A stretch of 64,000 nt of DNA from Pseudopyrenochaeta lycopersici (Eukaryota; Ascomycota; Dothideomycetes; Pleosporales; Pseudopyrenochaetaceae): the NCBI GenBank assembly GCA_003313425.1, contig NHZP01000011.1, forward strand, positions 124,001 to 188,000. The letters run 5' to 3'. The notes beneath the pieces were generated by a model that searched no databases, was not told the DNA's origin, and saw only the letters and a program-made list of their open reading frames with translations. The translations under genes and the position numbers were made by a program. Below are positions 20,719 to 32,831 of the stretch, one piece after another (position 1 is the first letter of the stretch; every line of letters begins with the position of its first letter).

Positions 20719-22542
20719 ATGGCAGAGCCGAATACCGAAAAGACGGATACCAGCCATATCGAGGTCGTGGAGGACATAATGTCGAACTTGAAAAAGCCTA
20801 GCAATGCAATGCATCTTGACGGACATCAAGTGAATGTCACGGGCACCGTCAAGTTGACGGATGGCGCCATCGTCTATGTTCCCACTCCGACTTCCGACCC
20901 TCGAGATCCGCTGAACATGCCTATGTGGCAGAAGTATGTTGTTCTGCTGATGTTGTCTTTGTGTATGTTCTCATCGCTGTATTGTCCAATATGCACTAAT
21001 CACTAAACAACAGTCTCAACTCTGGGGTTGTCCCTTGTGTCCGGTCTGGGTGGGCTGCTAGGATTCTATATCCCTATATATGCCGCCCAAGGCTACGGCA
21101 GACCCGAAATAACAGCGCTAATGACTTACCCAGCACTTTTCATGTTAGTCTAAGGCATTACTTCTGACTGAATCTGCTGACATACTTCAGGGGCCTCGGC
21201 AATCTGTTTGGCATTCCAATCGCGATCTCTGTTGGTAGACGAGTCGTCTTTCTTGGATCAACAGTCATCTTGGTTTTCTCATCGATCCTGTGTGCGTATG
21301 CCAAAAGCTATAACTGGCATCTTGGTGCACGATGTGTGCTTGGAATTGCCGCCGGGCAAAGCGAGGCTCTGATTCCTATGATGACACAAGTGAGCATGTT
21401 TCCCCGATACCTTGGTGCTATCACTAATATCAGCCAAGGAGCTTTTTTTCTTGCATGAGCGAGGTAAAGGGCTTATGCTCCAAAACGCAGTTCAAACAAC
21501 ATTGAACGCTGTTTGGGTGCTTTGTGCTAGTCCGATTGCCGCAGCCATCACCCCTGAGGGCTGGTATGGCCTCGGTGCCGGACTTGCTGGCCTCCAGCTC
21601 CTTCTCTCCATCGCCCTTGTTCCTGAGACCAAATACGAGAGATCTATACAATCTTTTCAAGAGTCAATATTCACGCCTTCGGACTCTGAAGCATCATGGG
21701 ACAAAACTCAAAACTATTCCTGCACAGAGGCGACCCTCGTCGTCACCAGTCGTCCACCCCTAGATTTCGTCAGATATGCCCCACGCACCTGGCGATCAGA
21801 TATGCAACTCTGGGTTGGTACTCCCGAGTGGAAGAAGGGTTTTAGTGTCTTCAGGCAGATCTTCGAGGTCACCCTCTTCCCCAACATCTTCTGGGCAATG
21901 TGTCTCAATGGTCTCACACTTGGAGTCAATATTGCTATTGGCACGACTTACGGTTCCATTGTCGAGGCCGAGCCTTACAATTGGTCCCATAGCGTAACCA
22001 GCTACGCCAACACAGGCCAGATTCTGGTCGCTCTGGCCGCCCTTCCCCTACTAGGTCACGGCTCCGACAAGCTAATTACTTGGAAAGCGCGCCGGAACAA
22101 CGGCATCCACGAGCCTGAAGCACGTCTTATCCCCTTGATTATCCCAATCGTCGTCGGTGTTTTCACAGCCGTTCTTTATGGCCAAGGCGCCGCCCACCCA
22201 TACAGCTATCACTGGTTCGTGTATGTCTGGGTCATTGCAGCGTACTTCTTCTGCTTCATCGGCGCCAATATCGTAGGCATCACATATGTTTTGGATAGTT
22301 ATCCCACTAGATCTGGTCCTCTCCTCGTCACCATTTGTGCCTTCCGGGGAATCATCGCTTTTGGCGTCAGCTATGGTATCACCCCGTTCACGGATAGCGT
22401 TGGTTATGATGGCGCTTTTGCTGCGTGGGGAGGGCTGACTGCTTTATTTGGGTTACTCGGCATCCCTGTTTACATCTGGGGTAAGAACATCCGACGTTAC
22501 ACGGGTCGATGGACGAGATCCAAAACGGAACAGACAGAGTGA
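20719..22542 (+). CDS. MFS transporter, DHA1-like (HOL1-type)
   Basis: Four exons, 20719-20962, 21014-21143, 21191-21389 and 21439-22542, encode 558 residues. The ATG at 20719 was chosen because the in-frame codon further up is TTG. The N-terminus (about 70 residues) is hydrophilic. About 12 membrane helices follow, with a long central loop at about 270-330 rich in Ser, Glu and Asp, as in DHA1 carriers. The stretch QELFFLHERGKGLMLQ after helix 4 is characteristic of this group. These are proton-coupled plasma-membrane exporters of cations, polyamines or drugs. It is flanked on both sides by PhyH genes on the same strand, which suggests co-regulation. Substrate is unknown. Confidence 0.85.
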
Positions 22543-23698
22543 AATGGAGACTACATTGGAGATGAGCGTATCGTGGTCGTGTAGATATGACACCTTCTCA
22601 GCTGGAATCCGAATTAGGCTTTGGTGACCATGTGATGATCTAGGTTTAGTTTCAAGAATACAGGAAGTATTTGCGTCCTTTCTCAGGTATCCCATGGCCG
22701 CGTGCAATGTACTGATTCTATTTCGAACCCTTCAAGCCTATGAACCTATGACAATTTACGAGTTAGAAACCTGAGGACCTTCGACCCACGAAATGCTATT
22801 AATTATAAAATAACAAGGCTAAGCTTGTTCCTGCTATGTTAACCCAGAGTTTGCATTCCGAAATATCTTTCTCAAGATCCGCTCGGCGTTTAGTAATGCT
22901 CCTTCGCAATGATACAGTGCAAATCAATGCAGCGTGACTATATAACCGTAAAACAAGGTGGGAATTATGCGTGGAAGGACAACAGTAGCCCTGCCTGAAA
23001 AAAAAATGGGCGTCTCAACTATTTTGTAATAACTTTCGATGCGGAGAATACGTGAAGCCAGACTCATTCCCTGGTTGTCAAACCCGAAAATTCCGACCAG
23101 TTTTCCAGGCCGAACAAAATAAAACACACCTTGCATTCCAAATAGCGCTTAGGCCACCCATACAGTTCTCTAAAGCCCATACACAAGACCTTACCCAAGC
23201 CCACCCGACAGGAATTTAGGGTCGTGGCAGATGTAGTATTTCGGCTCCTCCACATATCCTCCTCCACAATTTGAAGTCAGCAAATGATGCGGAGAGGTTC
23301 CGTGGAGAGGCTCGGCGGAGTGGCTCGGCGGAGTGGCTCGATAGAGGAGCTCGGAGTAGAGGCTCGGGGCAGAAGCTCCATGCGTTTTTCGGCCTTGGCA
23401 CTGAGCTCTACTCCACTAAGGCCACTACGGGAAGGTTGAGGTAATCAATTCTCGGTTATGCGCCATTGATTTACTAGAGAAACCCTAGCCTCGGGCTTGC
23501 CCGAGCTCCGAGCAGATCTAACGATACCTGGGCACATGGTGGATTTCATGCTATTGGCCCTCAGCCTGACACCAGCCCTTTTAAAGCAGAGGAACTATCC
23601 AAATCTCACGATAGGGCTTGCAGCTAGTGCTTAAAGCTACCTTGTCTCGTTATTTAGTCTATTACCCTACTTGCACACATCAGACATCCCTCCTAGAC

Positions 23699-24982
23699 AT
23701 GTCGTCCACCACGACCACCTCAGAAGCTCCCACTCAAACCTTCACCTTGCTCTCTCATAAGAGTCAGGCTCTGAAGCTCAATGGTGAACACACAGATTAC
23801 GGCGATTTCCGTGATGATCTGAACAGGGATGGTTTCGCTGTCATCAAGGGCGCCATCCCCCGCGAGCGTGCGGACGCGTACTCTGACAAATTCTACAGCT
23901 ACATGGAAGGATTGTGAGTTCTCTTTGCTCTGGTCGGCCCTGCAATCTATATATACGTCAGAATTCTGATATCTTTGATACAGTGGCTTAGGCTACAATC
24001 GCAACGACCCGTCGACTATTCGAAGATCCAAGCTGCCCGTTCTCAATGAGAAAGGCATGATTCTGGCCTATGGTGTTTGCCATGAAAAGTTTGTCTGGGA
24101 TATCCGTGGTGAACCCGGTGTGGTCGAAACATTTGAGAAGGTCTACAATGACAAAGACTTGATAGTATCTTTCGATGTTATAAATGTTGGATTCGCAAAG
24201 TAAGTAGTGTCAAAACGAGCATTAGTCGATTCATAGTGAAGCACAGATCTAATGATACTCACAGTAGAGAGGATCTGCCTGTCAACAAACCATGGCCCCA
24301 TCAAGACCAAGATCCTGCAAAGCCAGGTTTCCGGTGTAATTGTCCAGCATTTCTCCTTCGCCGTGCAACTTTGCTGACCCTCCAGCCAGGTTTACAAGGT
24401 TTGGTAAATCTGAACCCTTGCGGTCCCAATGATGGCGGCCTTATCGTACTCAAAGGCGGCCACCTAGTTTCTGAGGAATTCCACAGGGCCATGGCACATG
24501 AACCCCGGATACCCGCCTGGACTCCTGAATGGTACGGATTCACTGAGAACGGCATGAACTGGCTGGCCAATAAAGGTTTTGAGTGGGTCAAAGTCTGCGC
24601 TGAACCTGGGGATTTGATCGTCTGGGACTCTCGTACACCACACTACAATGTACCCACTCAGACCGACCAAGACCGCTTTGCCATCTACACCTGCTTCATG
24701 CCTGTCAAAGATGTAACCCAAGAGGATCTGGTCAGAAAGAGGGAGGCTTTCGAGAGTAGGTTTCTCCCCAACATTTTTTATTTAGCGTCATACCCTAACC
24801 CAAGTGAAGAGAGACTGGGAACCACCCACTGGCCTAACGCTAAGCATGTTGCGGAGAGCAACGTTGCTATGCGTGATGGCAAGCCATGCCCATACAGCCG
24901 CGACAGACCCATCGAAGAACCTATTCTGAATGAACGCACATTCAAGCTTACTGGCATTCCGTACATCATGGCTGATGCATAA
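23699..24982 (+). CDS. PhyH-like Fe(II)/2-oxoglutarate oxygenase 2
   Basis: Best model: exons 23699-23913, 23984-24199, 24265-24335 and 24390-24982, 364 residues. It is a paralogue of the enzyme at 18.5 kb: both end in GTTHWP..., a Cys-Pro-x-(S/K)-RD/DR segment and a short tail. Iron ligands are HxD in WPHQDQD and His in WDSRTPHY; Arg in the following DRFAIYTC may bind 2-oxoglutarate. The third intron (54 bp, donor GTAATT) and a possible fourth (24760-24804, 45 bp, with CTAAC branch) leave the frame open if retained. The fourth is therefore uncertain, and the protein may be 349 residues. It sits downstream of the second carrier on the same strand. Confidence 0.85.
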
Positions 24983-26606
24983 TTCTGGGATTAAACGAGT
25001 GTATTCACGCGATTTGGAATTAAATTAATCTGACGTAAGGCCGATTTTGAACCGAGTCTTTCGCTTCGTCAGACAAGGCCAATAGCTCAGTCCAAGTGCT
25101 CAAAAATAACTTGATAATGATACAGAAGTCATTTTCTGCTCTTTGAGTTACATCATTGTTAGGCTGAGCATGGAGCTTTACAAGTTGCGGTTATAACATT
25201 TGGAATATAAATTATACCAAGTCTCAACGGCTCTCCACTACATTTCTTTGCAAATTTGGCCATGGGACGAACTTCCGTATGGCAAGTTTCGCTCGTAGCC
25301 TTCTCAGCGTCTTCGTTTATGATCAGTCTATTGATTTCCAACAGACGACTGGAAAATGTATCGTTGAATACTTGTGTGCAGGAGGAATAGGTCCTACAAC
25401 TTCACACAAGACGCGCCAATTCTCAGTCACAGATACGCGACATCCTTAATCAGTCATTGAATATAGCATTACCAATATTTGCTTGCCACTATTGATGATG
25501 TGGCTAATGGTCCAAGAAGCGAGAAGTATATAGTATATGATGGATTGATCGTATCTAGGCGAAAGACTTTCTGAATTATAGTAAGTGCTAAGCCGTTGAT
25601 ATTATCTCATTACATGCCACAGCAATTGAGCATGGATGACTAAGAAGGTATTTTCCATATTTTGAACTCAAGGAACATGTGAAAGAATTCAATTACGCGA
25701 GCCTATCGCAGGACTTCGAGACGTCAAATTCTTCTAGAAAAAGGCGGAAGACTCTTGCAGAGACCCTACGATGTTTACCCTTGAGGGTTACAGTAAGGTA
25801 AAGTAGTCTGTTTGATTAAAATCACCCGCTGTTTGAGGGCGTTCAATGCAAGCATAATGCAGACTTGAGAGTCCTCGAAATAGAAAAGCAACCCGCGATA
25901 TCCATTCACGAATACGGAGTGATATCAGTTTCTTTTGACACCAGATGGCAATCCTGGACGATCAAAGCCTGTTCAGAGAGTATCTTGAGAGTTTCACAAA
26001 ATCAAAACGTTTCGGACAAAGAACAGTCACATGCGCTTTTCCCCATCATGGGCTTTAACCTGAGCCTGAAACTACATATCATGACATTGCAGGTCCGGTC
26101 CGTCTACCAACTCAAACATCGTCAACAGACTACCTAGACCAATCAAGTTGGGGGAGAAATTGCAGTAAATAATAATATCTATCGCTGTTACGCTTGAGAA
26201 TATATGTGGTGATTCCCACAACGCGACGAAATTCTTACGACTATCATTTCTTAACACAGAACACCTTGTGAAAGGCAAAGATTGATCTAATAGCTCATGC
26301 CATAGCTTATACCTTCTTTTACATGCATTTGATACGTTGCCATGCAAACGAAGTATTGGTCAAGTAAACGACGCCTGTATGTACCAGCACTACTCAGACG
26401 TTTCAGATGAGAAATACAGCCGATCATGGCATAATTAGCATGTCACCGTCAATTTTGCAAACTTTTCCCCAACATTGTCTACATGGCTTGGGCTACAGAG
26501 ACATTTCATGCTGCTTTGCTTCCTTGCCCACTCTTTTGCTCCGTTATAATTGCAATTGTAGTCCATGAACTCAGACGGATTCCTTTATTTGATCAGCGTA
26601 TGAAGT
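24983..26606. other. Intergenic DNA, no gene seen
   Basis: This is 1.6 kb between convergent genes. The short frames lack domains, splice-supported continuity or codon signal. No repeat structure was noticed. Confidence 0.5.
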
Positions 26607-27846
26607 TCACTTCAGTAAAGTGTGTACTGACATTGTTACCCGGTTTGTCTTTAGATCAGTTCCAGGCCTAGCCATCTGTCTGCTATAGATTTGTATTGTT
26701 GTGGCTCTGTCGTACCGGCAGGTAAATATCGCCTGAGCATGTTGTTAGTAATTTCTCGCATCCATTCTTGAGCGCAAATACCTTATTCAAGCCCTCTATT
26801 AGCTCAACAGAGTAGCTTGCACCATCTATGTCGGCGAAATAAGCGCCCAAAGCTTCTGCGTCCTCAACAGCTTGACTGGCCCCTTGACCCTGTGTTGGTA
26901 ACATGGCGTGGCTGGCGTCTCCGATGATGATTGTTCGCCCTCTGTACCATGTATCAAGAGGATCAATATCACGGAGCTGCCACAACCCTGGCTCAGAAGC
27001 CAGCCTTAGAGGCTGCTTCACCCACTCTGGGAATTCGTCGAAACTTTCAAGCATCTTGTTCTTGGACCCAGCCGTCGTCCAATTTGTTTGCTCCGCCGAC
27101 TCATGCATGCTTTCATCTGGTACTATTGCGACAACACTGTATAGCTCACCATCTCGAGCTGGACCCATAACAATGCGGCGATCATGGCCAATCACCATGG
27201 ATGTTTCACTCTTTCTAGGAGCGATTACTTTCGTAAAATCGGCCTCTTTCTCCAACTCTTCGCTCGGCATCATCATCCGATAAGCAGAAAACCCTGTCTT
27301 CAACGCAGGTACGTCTTTACCAAGGACAGCGGTGCGAATGATACTTTTGATGCCGTCGGCGCCAACAATTAGATCTGCCTCTAGTGTGTCTCCATTTTCT
27401 AGACTAATCTTTCCCGCCGCACAATCGCACGAGGCAACGCGCGATGAAACGAGGAGTGCTGCCGGTTGGCCTTCGTACTCTGCCGATGTTGCGCGGTGCT
27501 TGAGAGCTGCGTGTAAGTCCTGCCGGTGATACATCATGCGCTCGCTACCATATTTCTCCGTGGTCTTCAGCGGAAGGTGCATCTGCAGCTCCCCTGTGGT
27601 AGTATACACGGCGAATGCTCCATCCACCATTGAACCATACTCCTTCAAGATCTTGCCCAGCTCCCACTGGCCTTCGACAATTTTGGAAGCATTTGGCTGT
27701 AGTGAGATAGTCGCTCCGATCTCCCTACTGAGAGCAGACTGCTCCAGTACTGTGATTTGACGGTCTCCTTTCCTCAGTGCTATAGCAGCTGAGAGACCGG
27801 CTATACCACCACCGACTACGATGATACGAAATGGCTTTTTCTGCAT
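26607..27846 (-). CDS. FAD-dependent monooxygenase, salicylate hydroxylase-like
   Basis: Two exons (minus), 27846-26782 and 26732-26607, give 396 residues. The 49-bp intron has a GTATTT donor, a TACTAAC branch site and a CAG acceptor. Reading through it gives an unrelated tail, whereas splicing gives the family-typical RATTIQIYSRQM end. Motifs are the FAD-binding GGGIAGLSAA (residues about 12-21), VGADGIKS (the DG motif, about 165) and GDASHAMLPTQGQG (the GD motif, about 300). Such enzymes use NAD(P)H and O2 to hydroxylate aromatic rings or related substrates. No membrane anchor is seen. It lies in the accessory block with PhyH enzymes and a dehydrogenase, which suggests successive oxidations of one scaffold. 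Confidence 0.9.
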
Positions 27847-29377
27847 AATGTCGCTGCTTCGAGTTTAAAATTAGGCTTATACAGGATGTCGCACATAATC
27901 GAAACTGTACGCACAACTTATAACATTGTTCATGTTAAGCAGTTAAATCATCCAACCAGGCCTGGCACGGGCTTTTGGCCCATGTTCCGTGGAGCCGCGA
28001 TGAATTTCAAAATGTGACACAGTGTGGAGTAGCCAATCGGTCTTGTGAGCTTGAGCGCCGCGGCCCCGCAATAATCAGCCGAAGTACAGTACCACCACTT
28101 TGCGGCAACTCGCGGCGACGGGCCGACAATCCCCAGCTTCTGTCGGCTGCTTTATGGAAATAGTGAAGACATTTGTATGATAACGCAATCTGAAGTCTGA
28201 AGCGAAGACTATAACTTAAGCACTTTTAATAATCATCTGTTATGAATGAAGGTATATTTTCACCTGATATACTTTGTTGCGGTACAGCGAGTTGCACCAA
28301 AGTCTTTCGAGAATGAGGTAAAAGCCGCAATGGAGCGACGACGCCTACTTGAACTCCATTGATTGGAAGCACTGACCCCCAGCTTCAATTGATAGGCTCT
28401 CTTGCCATTTTCTTGTGGTGATCCAATTCGGTGGTTTAGGTTTTAGGGAACATCTTCTTCAGAAGATCCACATACTCCAGCGGACATTTCTGAACGTACC
28501 GGTCGCACCAGTACAAAATCGGCAGTCATCGGGAATGTAGACAACGATTTTGTGCATTGCTCAGAACGAGACGACCAAAGATGGAAGTGCCATAGTCTAC
28601 GGACAGTGTTACATCTGAACTCGCAAAATCTAGCAAATAGTTGCTGTTACTCTATTGTTAGTTTTTCCATCAGCAGGGAGTGCCGTAACATTTTCTGCTC
28701 GCTAATAATACCCCAATTAAGAAGCCACTCTGCCGTTGGTGTATTTACCGTGGGCATGGTGACGCTAGCGGCTCTGCCGAGAAAACTTAATCCAGAATAG
28801 GCCACTACTCTCCCATTGGCTAGTTTGTACCACCTGTTGTGATGCCATCAGATCCACTAAAATCAAGTACATCCAAATTAGGATATCGCTCTCTTTCTAG
28901 CTGGAACCATTGTGGAGCTGAATTGCTTCGGATATGACGAAAAATGCCTTAGTCACAGATTATCCCCCTAGCGTGCCAGACTTGTTCATTGTTGCTAGCA
29001 GTCACTCGTGCCTCTCCCATAAACACAACCATTACCGGAAAAGAACGAGGTTGGCGTATAACATCTTGCCAATTTTCTTTGAACATACGCTGCCCCATAA
29101 GAGCGGCGCTCAATTATTCCACATAGCGACGGCATTCGAACCACATTCATGCACATGCTAAATGTCCGAACGAGGCGTCAATAGCGTGTCTCACATGCCA
29201 CGTGTTTCCAGCTTCCGCTCAAGACAATATCCTTGAACAACGGACGAATGGTCGGACGCCGGAGGCTGATGGTATTCGTCCCGTGCCTCAGGCAGGAAAC
29301 AAAGAAGCTGGTATATAAAAGAAAAGGATGCTCAACGTTCAGTGATAGCCAGATACAATTCCACAATCGCAATATCA
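27847..29377. other. Divergent intergenic region, no gene seen
   Basis: It lies between the divergent monooxygenase and dehydrogenase genes and must contain both promoters. Short frames at 28.5-29.2 kb have no recognisable features. An AT-containing TATATAAAAG-like box lies near 29310-29322, about 60 bp before the dehydrogenase ATG. Confidence 0.5.
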
Positions 29378-30415
29378 ATGGCACAATTCGGATTTCTCTT
29401 TCGTCAATTGTTTTCCTCCATCCCTAAGCCCACTACTTCTTACATCGGCAAGACTGTTTTAGTAACTGGCTCAAATATTGGTCTAGGGTTTGAAGCTGCA
29501 CGACACTTCACGCGTCTCGGTGCATCAACAGTCATTTTGGCTGTACGATCCGTGCCCAAAGGCGAAACTGCAAAACTCAACATTGAAGCAAGCACTGGTA
29601 TCAAAAATGTTGTCCAAGTCTGGCATCTCGACATGTCCTCGTACAAGTCGGTCGTCGACTTCGCCGCTCGCGCTGAGAAGGAGCTTGAACGACTCGACAT
29701 TGCTCTCTTAAACGCGGGCATTGGGCCTATGAAGTGGGAGGTATTCGAGAAAGATGAGTCAACGCTCACTGTCAACGTCGTCAGCACACTCCTCCTTGCT
29801 CTTGCTCTACTGCCCAAACTTAAGGCCACAGGGAATGAGTTTGGGACTAGACCCACTCTCACGATAGTGGGTTCAGAAATGCACATCGTCGCGCGTTTCC
29901 CTGAGAAGGGTGCCCCAGAAGGACAGATTTTTAATAGATTAAATGTTGAGAACCAGGACATGCAGGAGCGTTACAATGTGTCTAAATTGCTGGTAATACT
30001 TCTTGTGCGAGAGATGGCGGATCGAAGGCCCGCTTTGCAGGTTCCTGTCACGATTAATTGTGTCTGTCCCGGATTTTGCCATTCGTAAGTCTCTCTGGGT
30101 TAGATAAGGTCAAAGGGAGTGAAGCTAACTCTATCGGGAAGTGAAATCGCACGGGAGATCACGGGTCCCCTGTACGTCGTCACCACTATTATGAAGGCTC
30201 TCTTCGCACGTAGCACGGAAGAGGGCAGTCGAACGCTTGTTCACGCCGGAAGCCAAGGCCAAGAAACCCATGGACAATACCTGTCTAACGTCCGGATCGC
30301 TCCTCCCTCACCTTTTGTCTTGAGCATGGAAGGGCATGTAATACAAAAACGGGTGTGGGATGAATTATCAACGAAGATAGAGGCGATAAAACCCGGTATC
30401 ACTTCGAACCTTTAA
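29378..30415 (+). CDS. Short-chain dehydrogenase/reductase
   Basis: Two exons, 29378-30084 and 30142-30415, give 326 residues. The ATG at 29378 is used because the in-frame codon upstream is GTG. The cofactor motif TGSNIGLG lies at about residues 33-40, the NAG motif (NAGIG) at about 112, and the catalytic Tyr/Lys in YNVSK at about 198-202. The length and the C-terminal half resemble the retinol-dehydrogenase/WW-oxidoreductase-like fungal SDRs. It would oxidise an alcohol or reduce a carbonyl with NAD(P)(H). The intron has a CTAAC branch and an AAG acceptor. Neighbouring oxygenases make a hydroxyl-to-ketone step plausible, but this is inference. Confidence 0.9.
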
Positions 30416-31186
30416 GAAAGAGACGGCCCGGGGAAAGGAGAATTCGGGCTGGAGGTTATATGTCTCAGACTAATATCAGTCCATATTTCTATTTATCATA
30501 TATTCAGAGTTTATGCGCCAAGGCATTCTTCGGGACCCAAGCCACAGTCGCACTGCCAATTGCTGCCCACTTTTGTGCGCTATCTACCCTCCGCTCAGCC
30601 ATATATCTCACTAACTAGACACCCTCGTTATACACAGGTTGATCTCAAATATCGATTTACCATAGCAACATCTATCAGAACGGTAAAGTGCGTAACGGTA
30701 CTAATATTGCCAAGTGGTGCAATAAGATGAACTAACGCGCTAAAGTGAGGCTTCGCGCTGTCAATAACGTTAACGAAGTACTCTGTAGCGTACCTCATTT
30801 CGAAATCCATGAGCAGAAAAATTCGTAGCATGAGAGACACCTCCGAGACAAGACATATTGAAGCCATGAATAATCACCCGCATCGGTCATATTTCCCTGC
30901 GCTCTCGTATTGTGCCGCATGCCACTAAGGTTTTCCGGTACTACTAGCAAGGTGGGGCATCTCCTCCGCCACCCACTAGATTGATCACTTCACGGCCAGG
31001 ACCTTCCTCTGAACAGGTAGATATCTTTCCTACCAGTGTATGGTCTGCGCCAAGTCATCATTGATTCTATCAAGCCTGGATGAGTTCAAGGGATCTTAAA
31101 GTAAAGACGATAGATTGGTAGCCCTCAAAATGCAAGTCAGGAAACTACTCCAAGAGTTTAGTCATGGGAAATATTGATTCCTCTGT
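30416..31186. other. Intergenic DNA between convergent genes
   Basis: No gene or repeat was recognised. Confidence 0.5.
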
Positions 31187-32831
31187 TCAGAGTGAATTTA
31201 CAGACAGGGGAAACGCACAATCAAGTAATTCCGCAGTATCATCCAATTGGATCTCACAAGACGCAACCCAGAGTGCCCGTCCAGCTGCGTCGTGAGCAGC
31301 ACTGACCCAAGGAAACTTGGCTAGTACTTTTTTAACATCATCCCAGCTTTTAACTCCTAGGTCGTACATTATGTGCTTTGTTGTTGAAACCCAAGAAGTA
31401 TGCTTCCATAGGCACGAAGAGACTGCTCCTATGAATAGCAACCAAAGAAGCATCTCTTGGCTAACCCGCCCGACATTGGAAGGTTGCTGAAGCTCTGAAA
31501 GAAGCGATTCAGATAATAGAATATTTGGGGCAATACCACGATCCCACCCCTGGAAAAACGTCGCCAAAAAAGCTGTTAGACCAAGATGGACTCTGTTCTG
31601 AAATGAACAAAACGCATTAGGCAGGGCCTGAGGGCTTCAGCTTTACTAGACGATATCCGAGTAGGAGCGTATCTTTATAGAGTTCTGTGGCATCCATTTT
31701 TGGTAGAACACCAGCGATCGCTTTGTTGAGGAGCGAAGCAAGGAATGAAATGTCAATAAACAGGTCTCGAAAGTCAGGTGGCAGTTCCTTGAACGGGCGT
31801 TGTTCAAGAATTACCGCAAGGTCTTCATCATCCTGCTGGGGGTATAAACTGGGAAATTGCGTTGTAGTCTTGCATCCCAGTAATGCCTCTTCAACGGCGA
31901 ACAAAGTTGGGGAGCCTAAATGCAGGGAACATTCAAGATCAACCCTGGAGGAATGTTAGCATACATACAGATCTTATAGACTTTTATTGACGATCATAAA
32001 TCATACCATAATATTTTCTGTACTAAGCCAGAAGCGCTTGTCATAAGCTGTGACACCCCACCTCGTACCTCAGCTATCCGCTGTAAACCTTGGATATGAA
32101 CGAGCCCTTGTTGGTATTGCTTTTGGCAATGCTCGTACTGGGTCATGCTGACTATGGCCGCGATGGTCAAGTCAGTAACCGCACCTGAGCCGGAAAGTTT
32201 TTGATTCAACAAGCGGAAGGTATGTGATACATGATACATTGACTTCAACTTGCCCTTTGGCTCGCTTATCAGGCTATTGAGGTATAGGATAGCCGTAGCC
32301 ATCGTGGAGTGAAAACCTGAATCAAAGTTACCACACTTGCCAAAATACAATAGAATGAAACAAGGGGGTATTCACATGCTTCATCGACAAACATGTTCTG
32401 TACACATATCGGTGTGGAAAGGCCTGCATAGTCGAGGCCGTTGCTCAACTCAGGTGAGTATCGTATGGCGCTCATAAATGACACAACTAAGCATAATGGG
32501 TAAGTCAACATCAATTCGGCCCAGTCAACCTCCAATGTGTTGCAATCATACCTTTCTTAGCAAGTCGTTTCGATTCATCGGGCAAGGTGACTGGGAAGGA
32601 CAGCCCATCATCAATTGGCCGTTCAATATCAGAACTTTTCTCTGCCGCTTCTGATACTCTCTTTATTGTCGTTGGAGTGCGGAATGAAACTGTGGCCGTT
32701 TTCGACGCGTCTTTTCTGGATGTGCGAAAGATTTTCTTGCCCTTATTTTTCCCTAACGCTGCATGGCTGCGAATCCGCTTTCTCACGGTACCATCAAGGA
32801 GATCATTGTTGTTGATAAACTCAAATGTCAT
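31187..32831 (-). CDS. Fungal regulator-like protein without zinc cluster
   Basis: Five exons (minus), 32831-32552, 32486-32376, 32316-32007, 31944-31647 and 31597-31187, give 469 residues. All four introns are GT-AG and phases agree throughout. The N-terminus (TFEFINNND, then IRSHAALGKNKGKK) is the pattern of a large family of ascomycete proteins resembling fungal-specific transcription factors but lacking the Zn2Cys6 domain. The rest is helical, with conserved-looking pieces such as FHSTMATAILYLNSL and LFIGAVSS. Function is unknown; family proteins are often listed as regulator-like. It forms the right border of the accessory block and need not belong to the pathway. Confidence 0.7.
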
